64,000 bases of DNA from Ignavibacteriales bacterium (GCA_026390575.1 JAPLFR010000008.1:186001-250000); one strand, 5' to 3'. Shown: positions 9,678 through 19,807, counted from the first letter of the stretch. Program-made: numbers and translations. Notes: generated by a model from the letters alone, not told the origin.

Positions 9678-10604
9678 ATGAAAATAAATGCGAAGATATA
9701 TGTTGCCGGTCATACAGGCTTAGTCGGATCGGCTATTATGCGTTCGCTCAAAGCGCAGGGATATTCCAACTTCTTGCTTCATACGATAGAAGAATTGGAT
9801 TTAACGCGCCAGTCGGCGGTGGAAGATTTGTTTAAACAAGAACGTCCTGAGTACGTCATACTTGCCGCAGCAAAAGTAGGCGGCATACAGGCAAACAATA
9901 CGTATCCGGCTGATTTCATCTATGTAAATCTGCAGTTAGAAAACAATATTATACATTCAGCATATCAGCAAGGTGTAAAAAAACTTTGCTTTTTAGGGAG
10001 CTCGTGTATCTATCCGAAGTATGCTCAACAGCCGATGAAGGAAGATTATTTGTTGGATGGTAAGTTAGAGCCCACAAACGAACCCTATGCGATTGCAAAA
10101 ATCGCTGGAATAAAAATGTGTCAGGCATATAACAGGCAGTATGGAACGAATTTTATTTCTGTCATGCCGACCAATCTTTACGGACCTCACGATAACTTCG
10201 AACTGCAGAGTTCTCATGTGTTACCGGCGCTTATAAGAAAATTTGTGGATGCAAGGAAGGCATCAGCTGCTTCTGTGACTGTTTGGGGAACAGGTTCCCC
10301 AAAACGGGAATTTTTATTTGTGGATGATCTTGCAGATGCGGTTGTTTTCTTAATGAATCACTATGATGACGGCGAAATTGTGAATATAGGCACGGGAAAA
10401 GATATTTCAATCCTCGAGCTTGCCCATGTCATCAAAGAAGAAGTTGGTTTTACCGGCTCCATTGAATTCGATGCAACGAAACCCGATGGCACACCGAGAA
10501 AATTACTTAATGTCTCGAAAATTAACGCACTTGGCTGGACAGCCAAAACCCCGCTGCGCGAAGGTATTAGAAAAACAATTCAGTGGTATTTGGAGAACAA
10601 ATGA
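9678..10604 (+). CDS. fcl: GDP-L-fucose synthase
   Basis: Epimerises and reduces the Gmd product to GDP-L-fucose with [16 protein letters not shown] is the cofactor loop, GSSCIYP holds the catalytic Ser and Cys region, and Y137/K141 (YAIAK) match the E. coli enzyme's Tyr/Lys pair. [11 protein letters not shown] is the substrate-binding segment. Length (308) is normal. The stop overlaps the next start as ATGA, so gmd, fcl and the following decarboxylase form one translation-coupled unit. Confidence 0.95.
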   Translation: MKINAKIYVAGHTGLVGSAIMRSLKAQGYSNFLLHTIEELDLTRQSAVEDLFKQERPEYVILAAAKVGGIQANNTYPADFIYVNLQLENNIIHSAYQQGVKKLCFLGSSCIYPKYAQQPMKEDYLLDGKLEPTNEPYAIAKIAGIKMCQAYNRQYGTNFISVMPTNLYGPHDNFELQSSHVLPALIRKFVDARKASAASVTVWGTGSPKREFLFVDDLADAVVFLMNHYDDGEIVNIGTGKDISILELAHVIKEEVGFTGSIEFDATKPDGTPRKLLNVSKINALGWTAKTPLREGIRKTIQWYLENK

Positions 10605-11539
10605 AGCGATCATTAGTCACAGGCGGCGCAGGATTCCTTGGCTCGCATTTATGCGACCGTCTGCTTGCTGAAGGGCACGAGGTTGTTTGTCTCGACAATC
10701 TTATTACGGGTGATATAAATAATATAGCTCATTTGATGGGAAATAAAAAATTCAGTTTTATCAACTATGATGTAACGAATTATCTTTTCGTGGATGGAAA
10801 GATAGATTACATTTTTCACTTTGCATCTCCGGCAAGTCCAATTGATTATCTCAAGCTGCCGATCCAAACGCTCAAGGTTGGTTCATTGGGAACACACAAG
10901 GCGCTTGGTCTTGCAAAAGCAAAAGGCGCACGCTTTTTTATTGCTTCGACATCCGAAGTCTATGGCGATCCGCTGATTCATCCTCAGACAGAGAATTACT
11001 GGGGCAACGTAAATCCTGTCGGTCCGCGTGGTGTCTATGACGAAGCCAAGCGCTTTGCAGAAGCTATGACAATGGCATATCATAAATATCATGGAGTAGA
11101 AACGCGCATTATACGTATCTTTAACACGTATGGCGAACGAATGCGGATGAATGACGGCAGAGCAATACCGGCGTTTATGTCTCAGGCACTTCACAATGAA
11201 GATGTCACTGTGTTCGGAGACGGCAGTCAAACAAGGAGTGTCTGTTATGTTTCAGATCTCATTGAAGGTATTTTCCGATTAATGATGTCTGAGTATGACG
11301 CACCGATGAATATCGGGAATCCAGAAGAAGTAACGATACTGAACCTTGCAAAAGAAATTATCCAATTAGCCGGAAGCCGCAGTAAAATAGTTTTCAAAAG
11401 CCTTCCACAAGATGATCCAAAAGTACGCCAGCCAGATATCACGAAAGCGCAAACAATTCTTCACTGGAAACCTGAAGTGCATAGAGATGACGGCTTGCGA
11501 AAAACGCTCAATTATTTTAAAGCGAAATTAGGCGTGTGA
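10601..11539 (+). CDS. uxs: UDP-glucuronate decarboxylase (UDP-xylose synthase)
   Basis: Decarboxylates UDP-glucuronate (made by the ugd product) to UDP-xylose. [11 protein letters not shown] is the NAD motif, ASPASPIDY and TSEVYGDP are hallmark stretches, and the YDEAK motif carries the catalytic Tyr/Lys. [13 protein letters not shown] and [12 protein letters not shown] are also typical. The start is the ATG at 10601, which overlaps the fcl stop by four bases. A GTG at 10583 lies inside fcl and adds six unrelated residues. The stop overlaps the next gene's GTG as GTGA. Confidence 0.93.
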   Translation: MKRSLVTGGAGFLGSHLCDRLLAEGHEVVCLDNLITGDINNIAHLMGNKKFSFINYDVTNYLFVDGKIDYIFHFASPASPIDYLKLPIQTLKVGSLGTHKALGLAKAKGARFFIASTSEVYGDPLIHPQTENYWGNVNPVGPRGVYDEAKRFAEAMTMAYHKYHGVETRIIRIFNTYGERMRMNDGRAIPAFMSQALHNEDVTVFGDGSQTRSVCYVSDLIEGIFRLMMSEYDAPMNIGNPEEVTILNLAKEIIQLAGSRSKIVFKSLPQDDPKVRQPDITKAQTILHWKPEVHRDDGLRKTLNYFKAKLGV

Positions 11540-12354
11540 GACAATCTGTGGGTGAATATCAAATCAAAACGCCATCAGCTGTGAAACAAAATGATACACA
11601 GAACCCCGGTCTCGAAGTCAAAACGGTGAACGTTTTAGGAGTGTCTGTTGATGGCTATACTAAAGCGGAACTGACAGCTTCTTTCCTGGCGATATTGAAA
11701 AGTCACCAGCGCGGCTGGGTCAGTTATGTCAATGTGCATACTATTGATATTGCAAATCACTTGCCTTGGTACAAGCAGTTCATATTGGATGCGCTCATTC
11801 GATATTGCGATGGAGAGGGAGTTCGTTTTGGTGCTTATTTATTGGGAGAACATATTCCAGAGCGAATTACTTTATCATATTACATCAACGACCTTGCCAG
11901 TGCGGCCGTTGCACATAATTTGAACATATTCTTGCTTGGCGGTACGCAGGCTGTTGCAGAACTCGCGGCAAAACGACTCAAAGAATTATATCCTACTATA
12001 AAACTCTCCGGATATCATCATGGCTATTTTTCCGAGCGAGAAAATAATTCTGTGATCAATATGATCAATGCCACCCAGCCGGATATCCTGCTGCTTGGCA
12101 TGGGAGTTCCCAAGCAAGAAGAATGGACAAAAGAAAACTTTGACAAATTGAATGCAAAAATTATCTGGATGGGTGGCGGCTTTCTTGATACGCTCTCAGG
12201 TAAAATAAAACGATGTCCACAATGGCTGAGTGAAATTGGATTTGAATGGTTGTTCCGATTTATACAAGAACCAAGGAGATTATGGAAACGATATTTAATT
12301 GGAAATCCATTGTTTCTTATGCGTATTCTCCAAGCTCGAATACATAAACGCTAG
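11536..12354 (+). CDS. WecG/TagA/CpsF-family glycosyltransferase (GT26)
   Basis: GT26 enzymes add the second sugar to the lipid-linked primer in O-antigen, enterobacterial common antigen or teichoic acid synthesis, working at the inner face of the inner membrane. The core (residues ~30-265) has NVLGVSVDG, the [10 protein letters not shown] block with the conserved Asp, the nucleotide-sugar region [21 protein letters not shown], and the C-terminal [19 protein letters not shown] that docks on the membrane. The first ~25 residues are extra and look disordered. The GTG start overlaps the uxs stop, so it depends on upstream translation. Confidence 0.92.
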   Translation: MRQSVGEYQIKTPSAVKQNDTQNPGLEVKTVNVLGVSVDGYTKAELTASFLAILKSHQRGWVSYVNVHTIDIANHLPWYKQFILDALIRYCDGEGVRFGAYLLGEHIPERITLSYYINDLASAAVAHNLNIFLLGGTQAVAELAAKRLKELYPTIKLSGYHHGYFSERENNSVINMINATQPDILLLGMGVPKQEEWTKENFDKLNAKIIWMGGGFLDTLSGKIKRCPQWLSEIGFEWLFRFIQEPRRLWKRYLIGNPLFLMRILQARIHKR

Positions 12355-12377
12355 AGCGAATTGTATTCACCGACTAC

Positions 12378-13742
12378 ATGCGAAGTGCCGCAAAGAATTT
12401 TATTCTTTTATCTTCTTCCGAAATTATTTCGAAGGCATTAGGATTTCTCACGACTGTTCTCATCGCTCGAAGAGTGGGGGTCGACGGATTAGGTGATATT
12501 GGATTCGTTTTGGCTGTGTATACCTATTTTACATTTCTGGCAAATCCCGGGTACGACACTATCGGAGCACGTGAAATTGTCCGGAAGGACATTGATTCAA
12601 GTCGTATTATCAACTCAATCTTCATTTTAAAATTCTGGTCTTCCATTCTTGCATTTCTTTTTTTATTAGTTGTCTGCTTTCTGATTCCGTTTTCTCCTTC
12701 TGTGAAACAATTATTGATGCTTCAAGGATTGTCCCTTTTAACAATACCGTTTGCGTTCCAATTCTTTTTCCGCGGTGGGAATCAAATGCAAGTTGTGGCA
12801 TTTAGCCGCTTGCTACAAAGCGGCATGTATTTTATTACTGTTTTTATCGGAGTACACGGGATAAGCGATTTGATACGGGTACCTATTGCTTTCGGTATTT
12901 CCACAGTAACTGGATTCCTTCCGATGTTCGGGCTAATCCGACAGCATTGTTCATTGCATCTCAAAGTGAAGGTGGAGCAGTTACGGTCAATATTTATTGC
13001 AGCACTCACGGTCGGTGCGGCCTCAATTTGCGTTCAGGTCTATTTGAATATGGACACGGTACTGCTCGGATTTTTTAAAACAAGCAGGGAAGTGGGCCTC
13101 TATATCAGTGCTTATAAGATCGTTACGCTCGCTTCAGTAATTCCTAGTCTTGTTTTTGCTTCGTATTTGCCGTATCTCGTTTCATTAAAAAACACAACGG
13201 CAAAAGAATGGAGGACGTTTGTTTTAACAATGTTTATCATCGGATTGCCTACCGGTATCTTTATAGGCATCTATGCACCCGAATTAATTGCAATGCTTTA
13301 TGGCTCGACGTATAACGATGCGGTACTTCCGCTTCGCCTTCTCTCACTAGATATAATAGCTGTTTTCCTCAGTGTTACATTTGCCCAACCGCTCCTTTTG
13401 CTGGGCAAGGAAAAAAAATACTTATCGATTGTTGCCTGGAGTGCTGGACTGAATCTTCTTCTCAACCTGTTCCTCATTCCACTCTACGGAATGACCGGAG
13501 CAGCTCTGACAACAATCTTTGCCGAGACAATGGTTGCAGTGCGTTCGTGGAGGGCGCTCACACTTGAAGTTCCAATGACTTTCATGAAAGAAGTATTTAA
13601 CATTCTAAGGATCACGGTCATTGGGCTTATGGTTATGGTGCTCTGCGTATTCCTTTTTTCTTTCAGTTTAAGATTATCAGGTATAGCTTTTATCGCCGTA
13701 TATGGTATCTTGATGACGAGATGGTATCGGAATTTAAAGTAA
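12378..13742 (+). CDS. Wzx-type polysaccharide flippase
   Basis: Membrane protein of the MOP superfamily that turns undecaprenyl-linked oligosaccharides from the inner to the outer face of the inner membrane. About a dozen hydrophobic segments span the 454 residues. The opening (AAKNFILLSSSEIISKALGF) and VGVDGLGDIGF match Wzx/RfbX openings. A charged loop near PGYDTIGAREIV is also typical. No wzy polymerase is obvious in this cluster; the O-antigen ligase-like gene at 46297 is the only WaaL/Wzy-type candidate in the window. Confidence 0.9.
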   Translation: MRSAAKNFILLSSSEIISKALGFLTTVLIARRVGVDGLGDIGFVLAVYTYFTFLANPGYDTIGAREIVRKDIDSSRIINSIFILKFWSSILAFLFLLVVCFLIPFSPSVKQLLMLQGLSLLTIPFAFQFFFRGGNQMQVVAFSRLLQSGMYFITVFIGVHGISDLIRVPIAFGISTVTGFLPMFGLIRQHCSLHLKVKVEQLRSIFIAALTVGAASICVQVYLNMDTVLLGFFKTSREVGLYISAYKIVTLASVIPSLVFASYLPYLVSLKNTTAKEWRTFVLTMFIIGLPTGIFIGIYAPELIAMLYGSTYNDAVLPLRLLSLDIIAVFLSVTFAQPLLLLGKEKKYLSIVAWSAGLNLLLNLFLIPLYGMTGAALTTIFAETMVAVRSWRALTLEVPMTFMKEVFNILRITVIGLMVMVLCVFLFSFSLRLSGIAFIAVYGILMTRWYRNLK

Positions 13743-13767
13743 AGAAACGAGAAGCAATGGATCCTAA

Positions 13768-14844
13768 ATGTCCAATAGTTTAATTATTAAAAAAATATTC
13801 TCAATAATCTTTGGTTGTTGTATTGGACTGTTTTTAGCAGAAACGGCAACGAGAATTCTACTTCCGACTTCTCATCCTTCAAAAGGCTTATTACGGTCTG
13901 TTCCGAACGATGCTATTGCCTTTGAATATATTCCTAATATAGAAATTGGCGATGTGAAAATTAATGACCTCGGTTTTCGAGACGATCCGTTTCCTTTACA
14001 AAAAGATGCTTCTGAAGTAAGGATACTTTGGTTAGGTGATAGTATCGTTATGGGATGGGGAGTTGCTAAAGAAGAGAGGTTCACCGATATATTGAATTTT
14101 AAATTGAAAGAACAAAACCCTAAAATACGAACAATAAATATGGCGGTAGAATCTTATAGTAATTATCAGGAATTATTAGTGCTACACCGAAGGGGAATAA
14201 CGGCAAATCCTAATGTAGTTATCCTTGGTTTTTGTTGGAATGATATATTGAAGTATGAACACTTTGTGGATACATCTGGTACTAATAGGTTTGTTTTACA
14301 AAATGATTCTAAAGGTATTGAAAATGGTAATTTACTAAGAGTACGATCCTTTCAATATATTTTTAAATATAGCAGATTCTTAGATTTGGCAAGAAATTCA
14401 ATCTCTAAATTAGTTCGCAATCTACATCACAGTGATAATAAAGATAAGAATAAAGCAACATTTTCTGAATTTTTAGATTGGTATTTAAATGCATGGGAAT
14501 CTCAACAATTAGATACGCTTCACACGCAAATACTTACAATGAAGAAAATTGCATCAACGATAAATGCAAAATTTATTATCGTAATAATACCATTAAGTAT
14601 TCAAGTCGAACAAGATTTAGAGTATGAAAAATATTTAGCGAGAATAGACAACATTCAAGAAAATTTTTATCAATATTGTTTATTACATGATATTAATGTT
14701 TACGATTTAAAACCAGGATTATTGCAAATGTCAAGAACAGATCATCGGAGCTTATTTTTAGATATATGGCATCTCAACAAAACTGGTCATAAGATTGCAG
14801 CAGATCTTATTTATACTGATTTGAAAAAAAAGAATATATTTTGA
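13768..14844 (+). CDS. SGNH/GDSL-family hydrolase with N-terminal membrane anchor
   Basis: One hydrophobic segment near the start (residues ~8-28) anchors an exported domain. WLGDSIVMGWG (~90) is the GDS block with the nucleophile serine, GFCWNDI (~153) carries the block III Gly/Asn region, and DIWHLNKTGH near the end supplies the Asp-x-x-His pair. Such proteins add or remove acetyl or other ester groups on surface polysaccharides. The gene is visibly more AT-rich than gmd, fcl and uxs upstream, suggesting separate arrival. Substrate unknown. Confidence 0.8.
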   Translation: MSNSLIIKKIFSIIFGCCIGLFLAETATRILLPTSHPSKGLLRSVPNDAIAFEYIPNIEIGDVKINDLGFRDDPFPLQKDASEVRILWLGDSIVMGWGVAKEERFTDILNFKLKEQNPKIRTINMAVESYSNYQELLVLHRRGITANPNVVILGFCWNDILKYEHFVDTSGTNRFVLQNDSKGIENGNLLRVRSFQYIFKYSRFLDLARNSISKLVRNLHHSDNKDKNKATFSEFLDWYLNAWESQQLDTLHTQILTMKKIASTINAKFIIVIIPLSIQVEQDLEYEKYLARIDNIQENFYQYCLLHDINVYDLKPGLLQMSRTDHRSLFLDIWHLNKTGHKIAADLIYTDLKKKNIF

Positions 14845-14874
14845 TATACTATTGAAAAACCCTTTGCTGATCAT

Positions 14875-15969
14875 ATGAAGTACGACTACCTCATCGTTGG
14901 CGCCGGATTTGCTGGCTGTGTTCTTGCGGAGCGGCTCGCGACTCAACTTGGAAAAAAAATTCTCCTTATTGATAAACGCAGCCATATAGCCGGTAATGCC
15001 TTTGATGGTGTGGATGAACATGGAATACGCATTCATTATTATGGCCCTCATTTGTTTCATACGAACGATAAAAATATTATTAAGTATTTATCGCAATTTA
15101 CTTCTTGGCATTCGTATGAACACAGGGTTCTGGCGTTAGTAAACGGTATGCTCGTTCCTATGCCGATCAATAGAACAACGGTAAACGTTCTTTTGAATTT
15201 AAAATTATCGACGGATACTGAGGTACAGGAATTATATGAACGGGAAAAAGAATCGATTCCGCTTATTCGGAACTCGGAAGAAATAGTTGTATCGAAAGTC
15301 GGAAGACGTTTGTTTGATTTGTTGTACAAAGGATACACAAAAAAGCATTGGGGTGTAGAACCATCGCATCTTGCACCATCCGTGTGCAGTCGATTACCGA
15401 TCCGGACAAATACGAATGACCGATATTTTGACGACCTGTACCAGATGATGCCCCAAAATGGATATACCGAAATGTTTAAAAAAATGATCGCCCATCCATC
15501 GATTTCGCTGGAATTGAATACTGAATATACAGATATACCTCAGGGCACTTTTAACCGATTGATTTTCACCGGTCCGATTGACGAGTATTTTCATCATTCC
15601 CATGGCGCTTTGCCGTATCGTTCCTTGATATTCGAATTTGAAACGCACGAACAAGAATTTGTCCAACCGGTTGCGCAGATAAATTACCCTAATGATTTCG
15701 CTTATACCCGTAGTATAGAATTCAAGCATATTACAGGGCAGCGGCATATCAAGACGACACTTGCCAAGGAATATCCATGCGAAACAGGCGAACCATATTA
15801 CCCTGTGCCAAATGATGAAAATGCACAGTTATATAAATTATATGCTGCTGAAGCTGAAAAATTGAAAACAGTGCATTTTGTCGGACGGTTGGCAACTTAT
15901 CGTTATTACAATATGGATCAGGTTGTTGCGCAGGCCTTAACAACTTTTAAGAACATTGCCCAATCTTAA
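14875..15969 (+). CDS. glf: UDP-galactopyranose mutase
   Basis: FAD enzyme that interconverts UDP-galactopyranose and UDP-galactofuranose, so the polysaccharide probably contains galactofuranose. VGAGFAGCVLAERL is the FAD loop. Also seen are HIAGNAFDG, IHYYGPHLFHTN, the KGYTKKHWG stretch and the C-terminal VGRLATYRYYNMDQ, all strong family marks. The length of 364 is normal. The next gene begins one base after its stop. Confidence 0.96.
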   Translation: MKYDYLIVGAGFAGCVLAERLATQLGKKILLIDKRSHIAGNAFDGVDEHGIRIHYYGPHLFHTNDKNIIKYLSQFTSWHSYEHRVLALVNGMLVPMPINRTTVNVLLNLKLSTDTEVQELYEREKESIPLIRNSEEIVVSKVGRRLFDLLYKGYTKKHWGVEPSHLAPSVCSRLPIRTNTNDRYFDDLYQMMPQNGYTEMFKKMIAHPSISLELNTEYTDIPQGTFNRLIFTGPIDEYFHHSHGALPYRSLIFEFETHEQEFVQPVAQINYPNDFAYTRSIEFKHITGQRHIKTTLAKEYPCETGEPYYPVPNDENAQLYKLYAAEAEKLKTVHFVGRLATYRYYNMDQVVAQALTTFKNIAQS

Positions 15970-15970
15970 T

Positions 15971-16894
15971 ATGCAGCCGCTTGTTACAGTCAATATTCTT
16001 TCATACAACAGGAAAGACGATTTGCGGAACACTCTCCAAAAAGTATTTGAACAGGAATACAAAAATATAGAGGTGATTGTTGTAGACAATAATTCTCAAG
16101 ATGGCTCTGTCGAAATGGTAAAGTCAGAGTTTCCTTCTGTGCATTTGCTCGAGTTACAGAAAAACATTGGCATAGCAGGATGGAATGAAGGAGCAATAAT
16201 TGCAAAAGGAAAATATCTGTTGTTTTTGGATGACGATAGTTATCCAGAAAAGGATGCGTTACATAAATGTGTACCAACAATGGAACAACATCCAAATTGT
16301 GCGGTATTAGCATTAAATGTGTACAATGACCTGCTTAACAGAGATGAAATGATATACGAAGACAGGGTGACATTCCCGAGCTTTGTAGGATGTGGAGTAA
16401 TTGTCCGCAGGGAGTTGTTTCATTCGATAGGTATGTTTAATAAGATATTATTTCTCTATGAGCATGAAATTGATTTTTCGATTAGAACAATTCAGAATGG
16501 ATACGATATTCTTTTTTCACCTGACTCAATCGTGCATCATGTTTATTCTTCAATCCATCGACATAAACAACAGGATGAAAAAAATGATCTACGAAAACAA
16601 TTTTTCAAAAATAGAAATATGATCTTGATTTTGTTAACTTATTTTCCTTTGCCAATAGTATTTTGGAGAATAGGACGATTTATTATTGGTCATATATTGT
16701 TTGGTCTGGTTGAAGGGTGCTTGTGGCCAGTTATAAAAGGAATTGCAAGTGGATTATGGGTTTCTTCCAAAAATTGGCATTCGAGGAAAATAGTGTCTGT
16801 TGAAGTGCAAAAAAGATATGGATATGGAAAATTTGTAGGTGGTTTTTTCCATGCTGGTCAATATGCTTTTCGAAGACCTCGTTGGTTATCGTGA
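15971..16894 (+). CDS. GT2-family glycosyltransferase (rhamnosyltransferase-like)
   Basis: Cytoplasmic inverting GT-A enzyme. VNILSYNRKDDLRNTL begins the domain, VVDNNSQDGS binds the nucleotide, NIGIAGWNEG and LFLDDDS give the metal-binding DxD, and FLYEHEIDFSIR matches the ED-x-D catalytic region. This pattern resembles rhamnosyl- and galactofuranosyltransferases. A hydrophobic C-terminal stretch (~220-255) may tie it to the membrane. The ATG at 15971, one base after glf, is preferred over a TTG at 15956 inside glf. Confidence 0.88.
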   Translation: MQPLVTVNILSYNRKDDLRNTLQKVFEQEYKNIEVIVVDNNSQDGSVEMVKSEFPSVHLLELQKNIGIAGWNEGAIIAKGKYLLFLDDDSYPEKDALHKCVPTMEQHPNCAVLALNVYNDLLNRDEMIYEDRVTFPSFVGCGVIVRRELFHSIGMFNKILFLYEHEIDFSIRTIQNGYDILFSPDSIVHHVYSSIHRHKQQDEKNDLRKQFFKNRNMILILLTYFPLPIVFWRIGRFIIGHILFGLVEGCLWPVIKGIASGLWVSSKNWHSRKIVSVEVQKRYGYGKFVGGFFHAGQYAFRRPRWLS

Positions 16895-16905
16895 GTTAAA
16901 AAAAC

Positions 16906-18234
16906 ATGAATATTGCGATCTGCGGCCTTATTTCTAACCATTTCCATCTTTTCAATGGGTTGGAATCTTATTTACACAAGAACGGACATACGGTATACTA
17001 TTTCGAACCTGATTATACGGGAGGAGTGTGTTTATTCAATAGTGGCAAACCGTATACAACATCACAATGCTATCCCCAAAAGGGAAGCTATACTCCATCA
17101 TCCTTGGAAGATATGTTGGGATATGAATTGTCTCTCATCCAATACGAAACCAAGGACTCGAATAAGCGAATAAAAAGAACAAAAATATTACAAATAAATG
17201 CTAGACAGAAAGCCTTCTTTTATAAATCGGTGTTCACGCGGTTTAAAATTGATTTGATCATCGTATGGGGTGGCATCAACTTTAACACTGCCGTTGCTGT
17301 TTCTGTTGCTCGAGAAATGAATAAAAAAACTATCCTACTAGAAAAAGGACTCTATCCACGAACATTGCAAGTCGATACAGAGGGCGTAAATACATTAAAT
17401 TCCCAGAAATATAAATTTCGAGAATTTATTCAATGTCCGAATAACTATTCATTGGAATATTACCAAAATAGAGTGCTTGAAAAATGGGAATTTCAACAGC
17501 CATTGGATTCGGTCTCTTGGAAAAACAAAGTTTTGTATTTACTGAAAGAAGAACAGTATAAAGATTTATTGTCGCGTATAGCTGATCGAATTATTTTTTC
17601 TAAAAAAGAAAAAATATTTTCATTTAAACCTGAATACCATCTGACAGATCCCACAAACACTCATTCGGATAATCATTTTCCGTCGCAATTTCTATTTGTT
17701 CCTATGCAAGTCTCAGATGATTCGCAGGTGCTATCTCACGGAAAATGGATTATGAATAATGAAGGGCTCATCGATGCCGTTCTAAATGCTGTTTGTAGAA
17801 CTGGCCTGGATATACCAATTGTCGTTAAACCACATCCCTCGGAATATCGGAGAATAGACTATCAACACTTAAAAGAAAAGTATTCTACAATCTATTTTAG
17901 TAATGCCGGTACGGTGGATATAATAAAAAAATCAAGTATGGTTGTCACTATCAATTCTACTGTCGGATTTGAAGCGACTCTGTTTCGGAAACCAGTTGTT
18001 GTTTTAGGTGATGCGCTGTATTCAATGTCTGATATTATCAACAAGGCAGCAAATGAAAGTGAACTCGCTGTTCAAATTCAGAAGAATAATGGCGTCATGT
18101 TGCCTGCCCAAGATGTAGAACGATTCGCTGCTTGTGCTATGAATATTAATGTTCCTTGCGATTTTGTAGATCCTCAATTGGAACAGATCGAATTCCTATG
18201 GCGATATATTGTTAATCTTATATCAGGAAGTTAA
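16906..18234 (+). CDS. Capsule polysaccharide synthesis protein, KpsS/KpsC-like
   Basis: Resembles the Capsule_synth family. KpsS and KpsC add Kdo linkers to a lipid in group 2 capsules, and relatives appear in other surface-polysaccharide loci. The N-terminal half has the CGLISNHFHLFNGLESYL opening and WGGINFNTAVA. The C-terminal half shows FLFVPMQVSDDSQVL, VVKPHPSE and STVGFEATLFRKPVVVLGDALYS, the strongest family blocks. The 442-residue length fits. It closes the glf-GT2-KpsS-like group; 330 bases with a decayed gene follow. Confidence 0.85.
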   Translation: MNIAICGLISNHFHLFNGLESYLHKNGHTVYYFEPDYTGGVCLFNSGKPYTTSQCYPQKGSYTPSSLEDMLGYELSLIQYETKDSNKRIKRTKILQINARQKAFFYKSVFTRFKIDLIIVWGGINFNTAVAVSVAREMNKKTILLEKGLYPRTLQVDTEGVNTLNSQKYKFREFIQCPNNYSLEYYQNRVLEKWEFQQPLDSVSWKNKVLYLLKEEQYKDLLSRIADRIIFSKKEKIFSFKPEYHLTDPTNTHSDNHFPSQFLFVPMQVSDDSQVLSHGKWIMNNEGLIDAVLNAVCRTGLDIPIVVKPHPSEYRRIDYQHLKEKYSTIYFSNAGTVDIIKKSSMVVTINSTVGFEATLFRKPVVVLGDALYSMSDIINKAANESELAVQIQKNNGVMLPAQDVERFAACAMNINVPCDFVDPQLEQIEFLWRYIVNLISGS

Positions 18235-18260
18235 GACTTCATGCTTACTTGTATTTATGA

Positions 18261-18563
18261 AAACTAGGTATTATTGACACATATCCAGTATCTAATAATG
18301 TTTTTTCCATCTTCAACAGATTGGCGTGAACAAAATATGCAATAAGAGGATTACTTCCATTAAAGGCGGATAACATCTTAGAAATTGCATCGACTCCCTA
18401 AGAATATTTAGAAATAATAAAAATAATGATTGCAGCAAACAATAAATCCTTTGAAGCTATTCGAAGAACAATAGCCAAGCAATACTCATGGCCCCTTCTT
18501 TTCGAAAAGTATTCGTCAATCTCTCTCAACAACTTAAGAATAATAATATCCAGTATTATGTAA
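18261..18563 (+). pseudogene. Decayed C-terminal end of a glycosyltransferase
   Basis: One frame from 18261 to the stop at 18561-18563 reads as protein apart from stops at 18327 and 18399. It gives YAIRGLLPLKADNILEIAS, then EYLEII, then FEAIRRTIAKQYSWPLLFEKY. The last part matches the usual GT-B ending (helix, arginine-rich segment, YSW, EKY). An in-frame TGA at 18258 ends it upstream, and no N-terminal half is present. I read it as the tail of a lost GT4 gene. It is not a copy of either neighbouring GT4 tail. The reading is by eye, so moderate confidence. Confidence 0.5.
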
Positions 18564-18565
18564 AA

Positions 18566-19807
18566 ATGATGGTAAAAGATGTAAGTAGTAGAAAAATACT
18601 TGTTCTTGTTGATCGATTTCCGCTTGCTCCTGAATATTCTCCTTCCACATGGATGATCGGAAGTCTCACGGAACTTTCGGCTATTGCCGAAATCGATGTT
18701 GCCTCTGTAGTGAATTTACTGCCGCGCATGCGAAATCTCGTACATTCAAAACGCGAACGGGCATCGACAAAAGCAGCATGGTGCAGCGCTATGGAAAATA
18801 CAACGGTGTATCCCTTTCCGGTTCGTCATTTCCACTACCTCGGTCTGCCGGCAAGGTTTTCATGGAAACTGCTGCCAAGATTGATGACATGGCAGGTTCT
18901 TCAGAGAATCGTGAAGACCTACAAAGCAAATCATTATGATGCGGTTATGATTCATGGTACGTATCCCGTCGGGCATCTCGGCATTGAACTTGCCAAGCGA
19001 TTCAGGGCGCCTTCGTTTGTTATCAATCATGAAGGGTATCGTCTCTATCAACAATATTTTTCATCCGCTGCTGCGTTGGAACTTTTCAATGTGCTGAACA
19101 ATGCCGATATCATAGCAGGTTTATCGCCGAACCATGTCCGTGAACTGCAGTATGAATTTCCGTCAAAAATGATTCAAATGCTTTGCCACGGGATATCGAT
19201 TCCTTATGACGCGACACGAACGAATCAGAAGAACAAAGAAGAACCATTTCGGATCCTTACTGTTGCACGATTAGATGGTGTGGAAAAACAAATATCGGTA
19301 CTGATTGAGGGATTCATTCAATTTGTTCAAGTCAACAAAATTCGAGCGCAATTAACGATTGCCGGAGACGGTTCAGATATTCCTGTACTAAGACAAATTG
19401 TTTTGAAGTATCATGCAGAAGGGATTGTCCATTTTTGTGGTTGGGTGGGAGCAAATAAATTACCCGACTTGCTCAGAAGTCATGATGTATTTGTTTGTGC
19501 TTCCACGCATGAAACATTTTGCTATGCAATTTTAGAAGCGATTGCGTATGGAATACCAGTCATCGGACTTCCTGAGGTTGGTATTCTCTCTGAATTTGTT
19601 TCTTTGTTTCCAGAAGAGACAGCACTTTCTGAATTAACCTCTTCACAAATTGCAGAAAAATTATCGTTGTTCTACAATGCAAAGAATAAATGGCCTCAGA
19701 TTGCCAATGCGATGGTTCATGTAGTAAAAAAGCGATTTACATGGACTGTGCACCGAAATTCCTTGCATGACATATTGAATCAATTAATCCGAATTCATAA
19801 ATCATGA
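18566..19807 (+). CDS. GT4-family glycosyltransferase
   Basis: Retaining GT-B enzyme. The N-terminal domain runs from KILVLVDRFPLAPEY and the C-terminal domain from PFRILTVARLDGVEKQ. AGDGSDIPVL is the nucleotide site and ETFCYAILEAIAYGIPVIG holds the E-x7-E-like motif. I start it at the ATG at 18566. A longer frame from 18488 would run through the decayed transferase tail upstream and add 26 residues that look like the out-of-frame reading of that remnant. The stop overlaps the next start as ATGA. Confidence 0.87.
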   Translation: MMVKDVSSRKILVLVDRFPLAPEYSPSTWMIGSLTELSAIAEIDVASVVNLLPRMRNLVHSKRERASTKAAWCSAMENTTVYPFPVRHFHYLGLPARFSWKLLPRLMTWQVLQRIVKTYKANHYDAVMIHGTYPVGHLGIELAKRFRAPSFVINHEGYRLYQQYFSSAAALELFNVLNNADIIAGLSPNHVRELQYEFPSKMIQMLCHGISIPYDATRTNQKNKEEPFRILTVARLDGVEKQISVLIEGFIQFVQVNKIRAQLTIAGDGSDIPVLRQIVLKYHAEGIVHFCGWVGANKLPDLLRSHDVFVCASTHETFCYAILEAIAYGIPVIGLPEVGILSEFVSLFPEETALSELTSSQIAEKLSLFYNAKNKWPQIANAMVHVVKKRFTWTVHRNSLHDILNQLIRIHKS

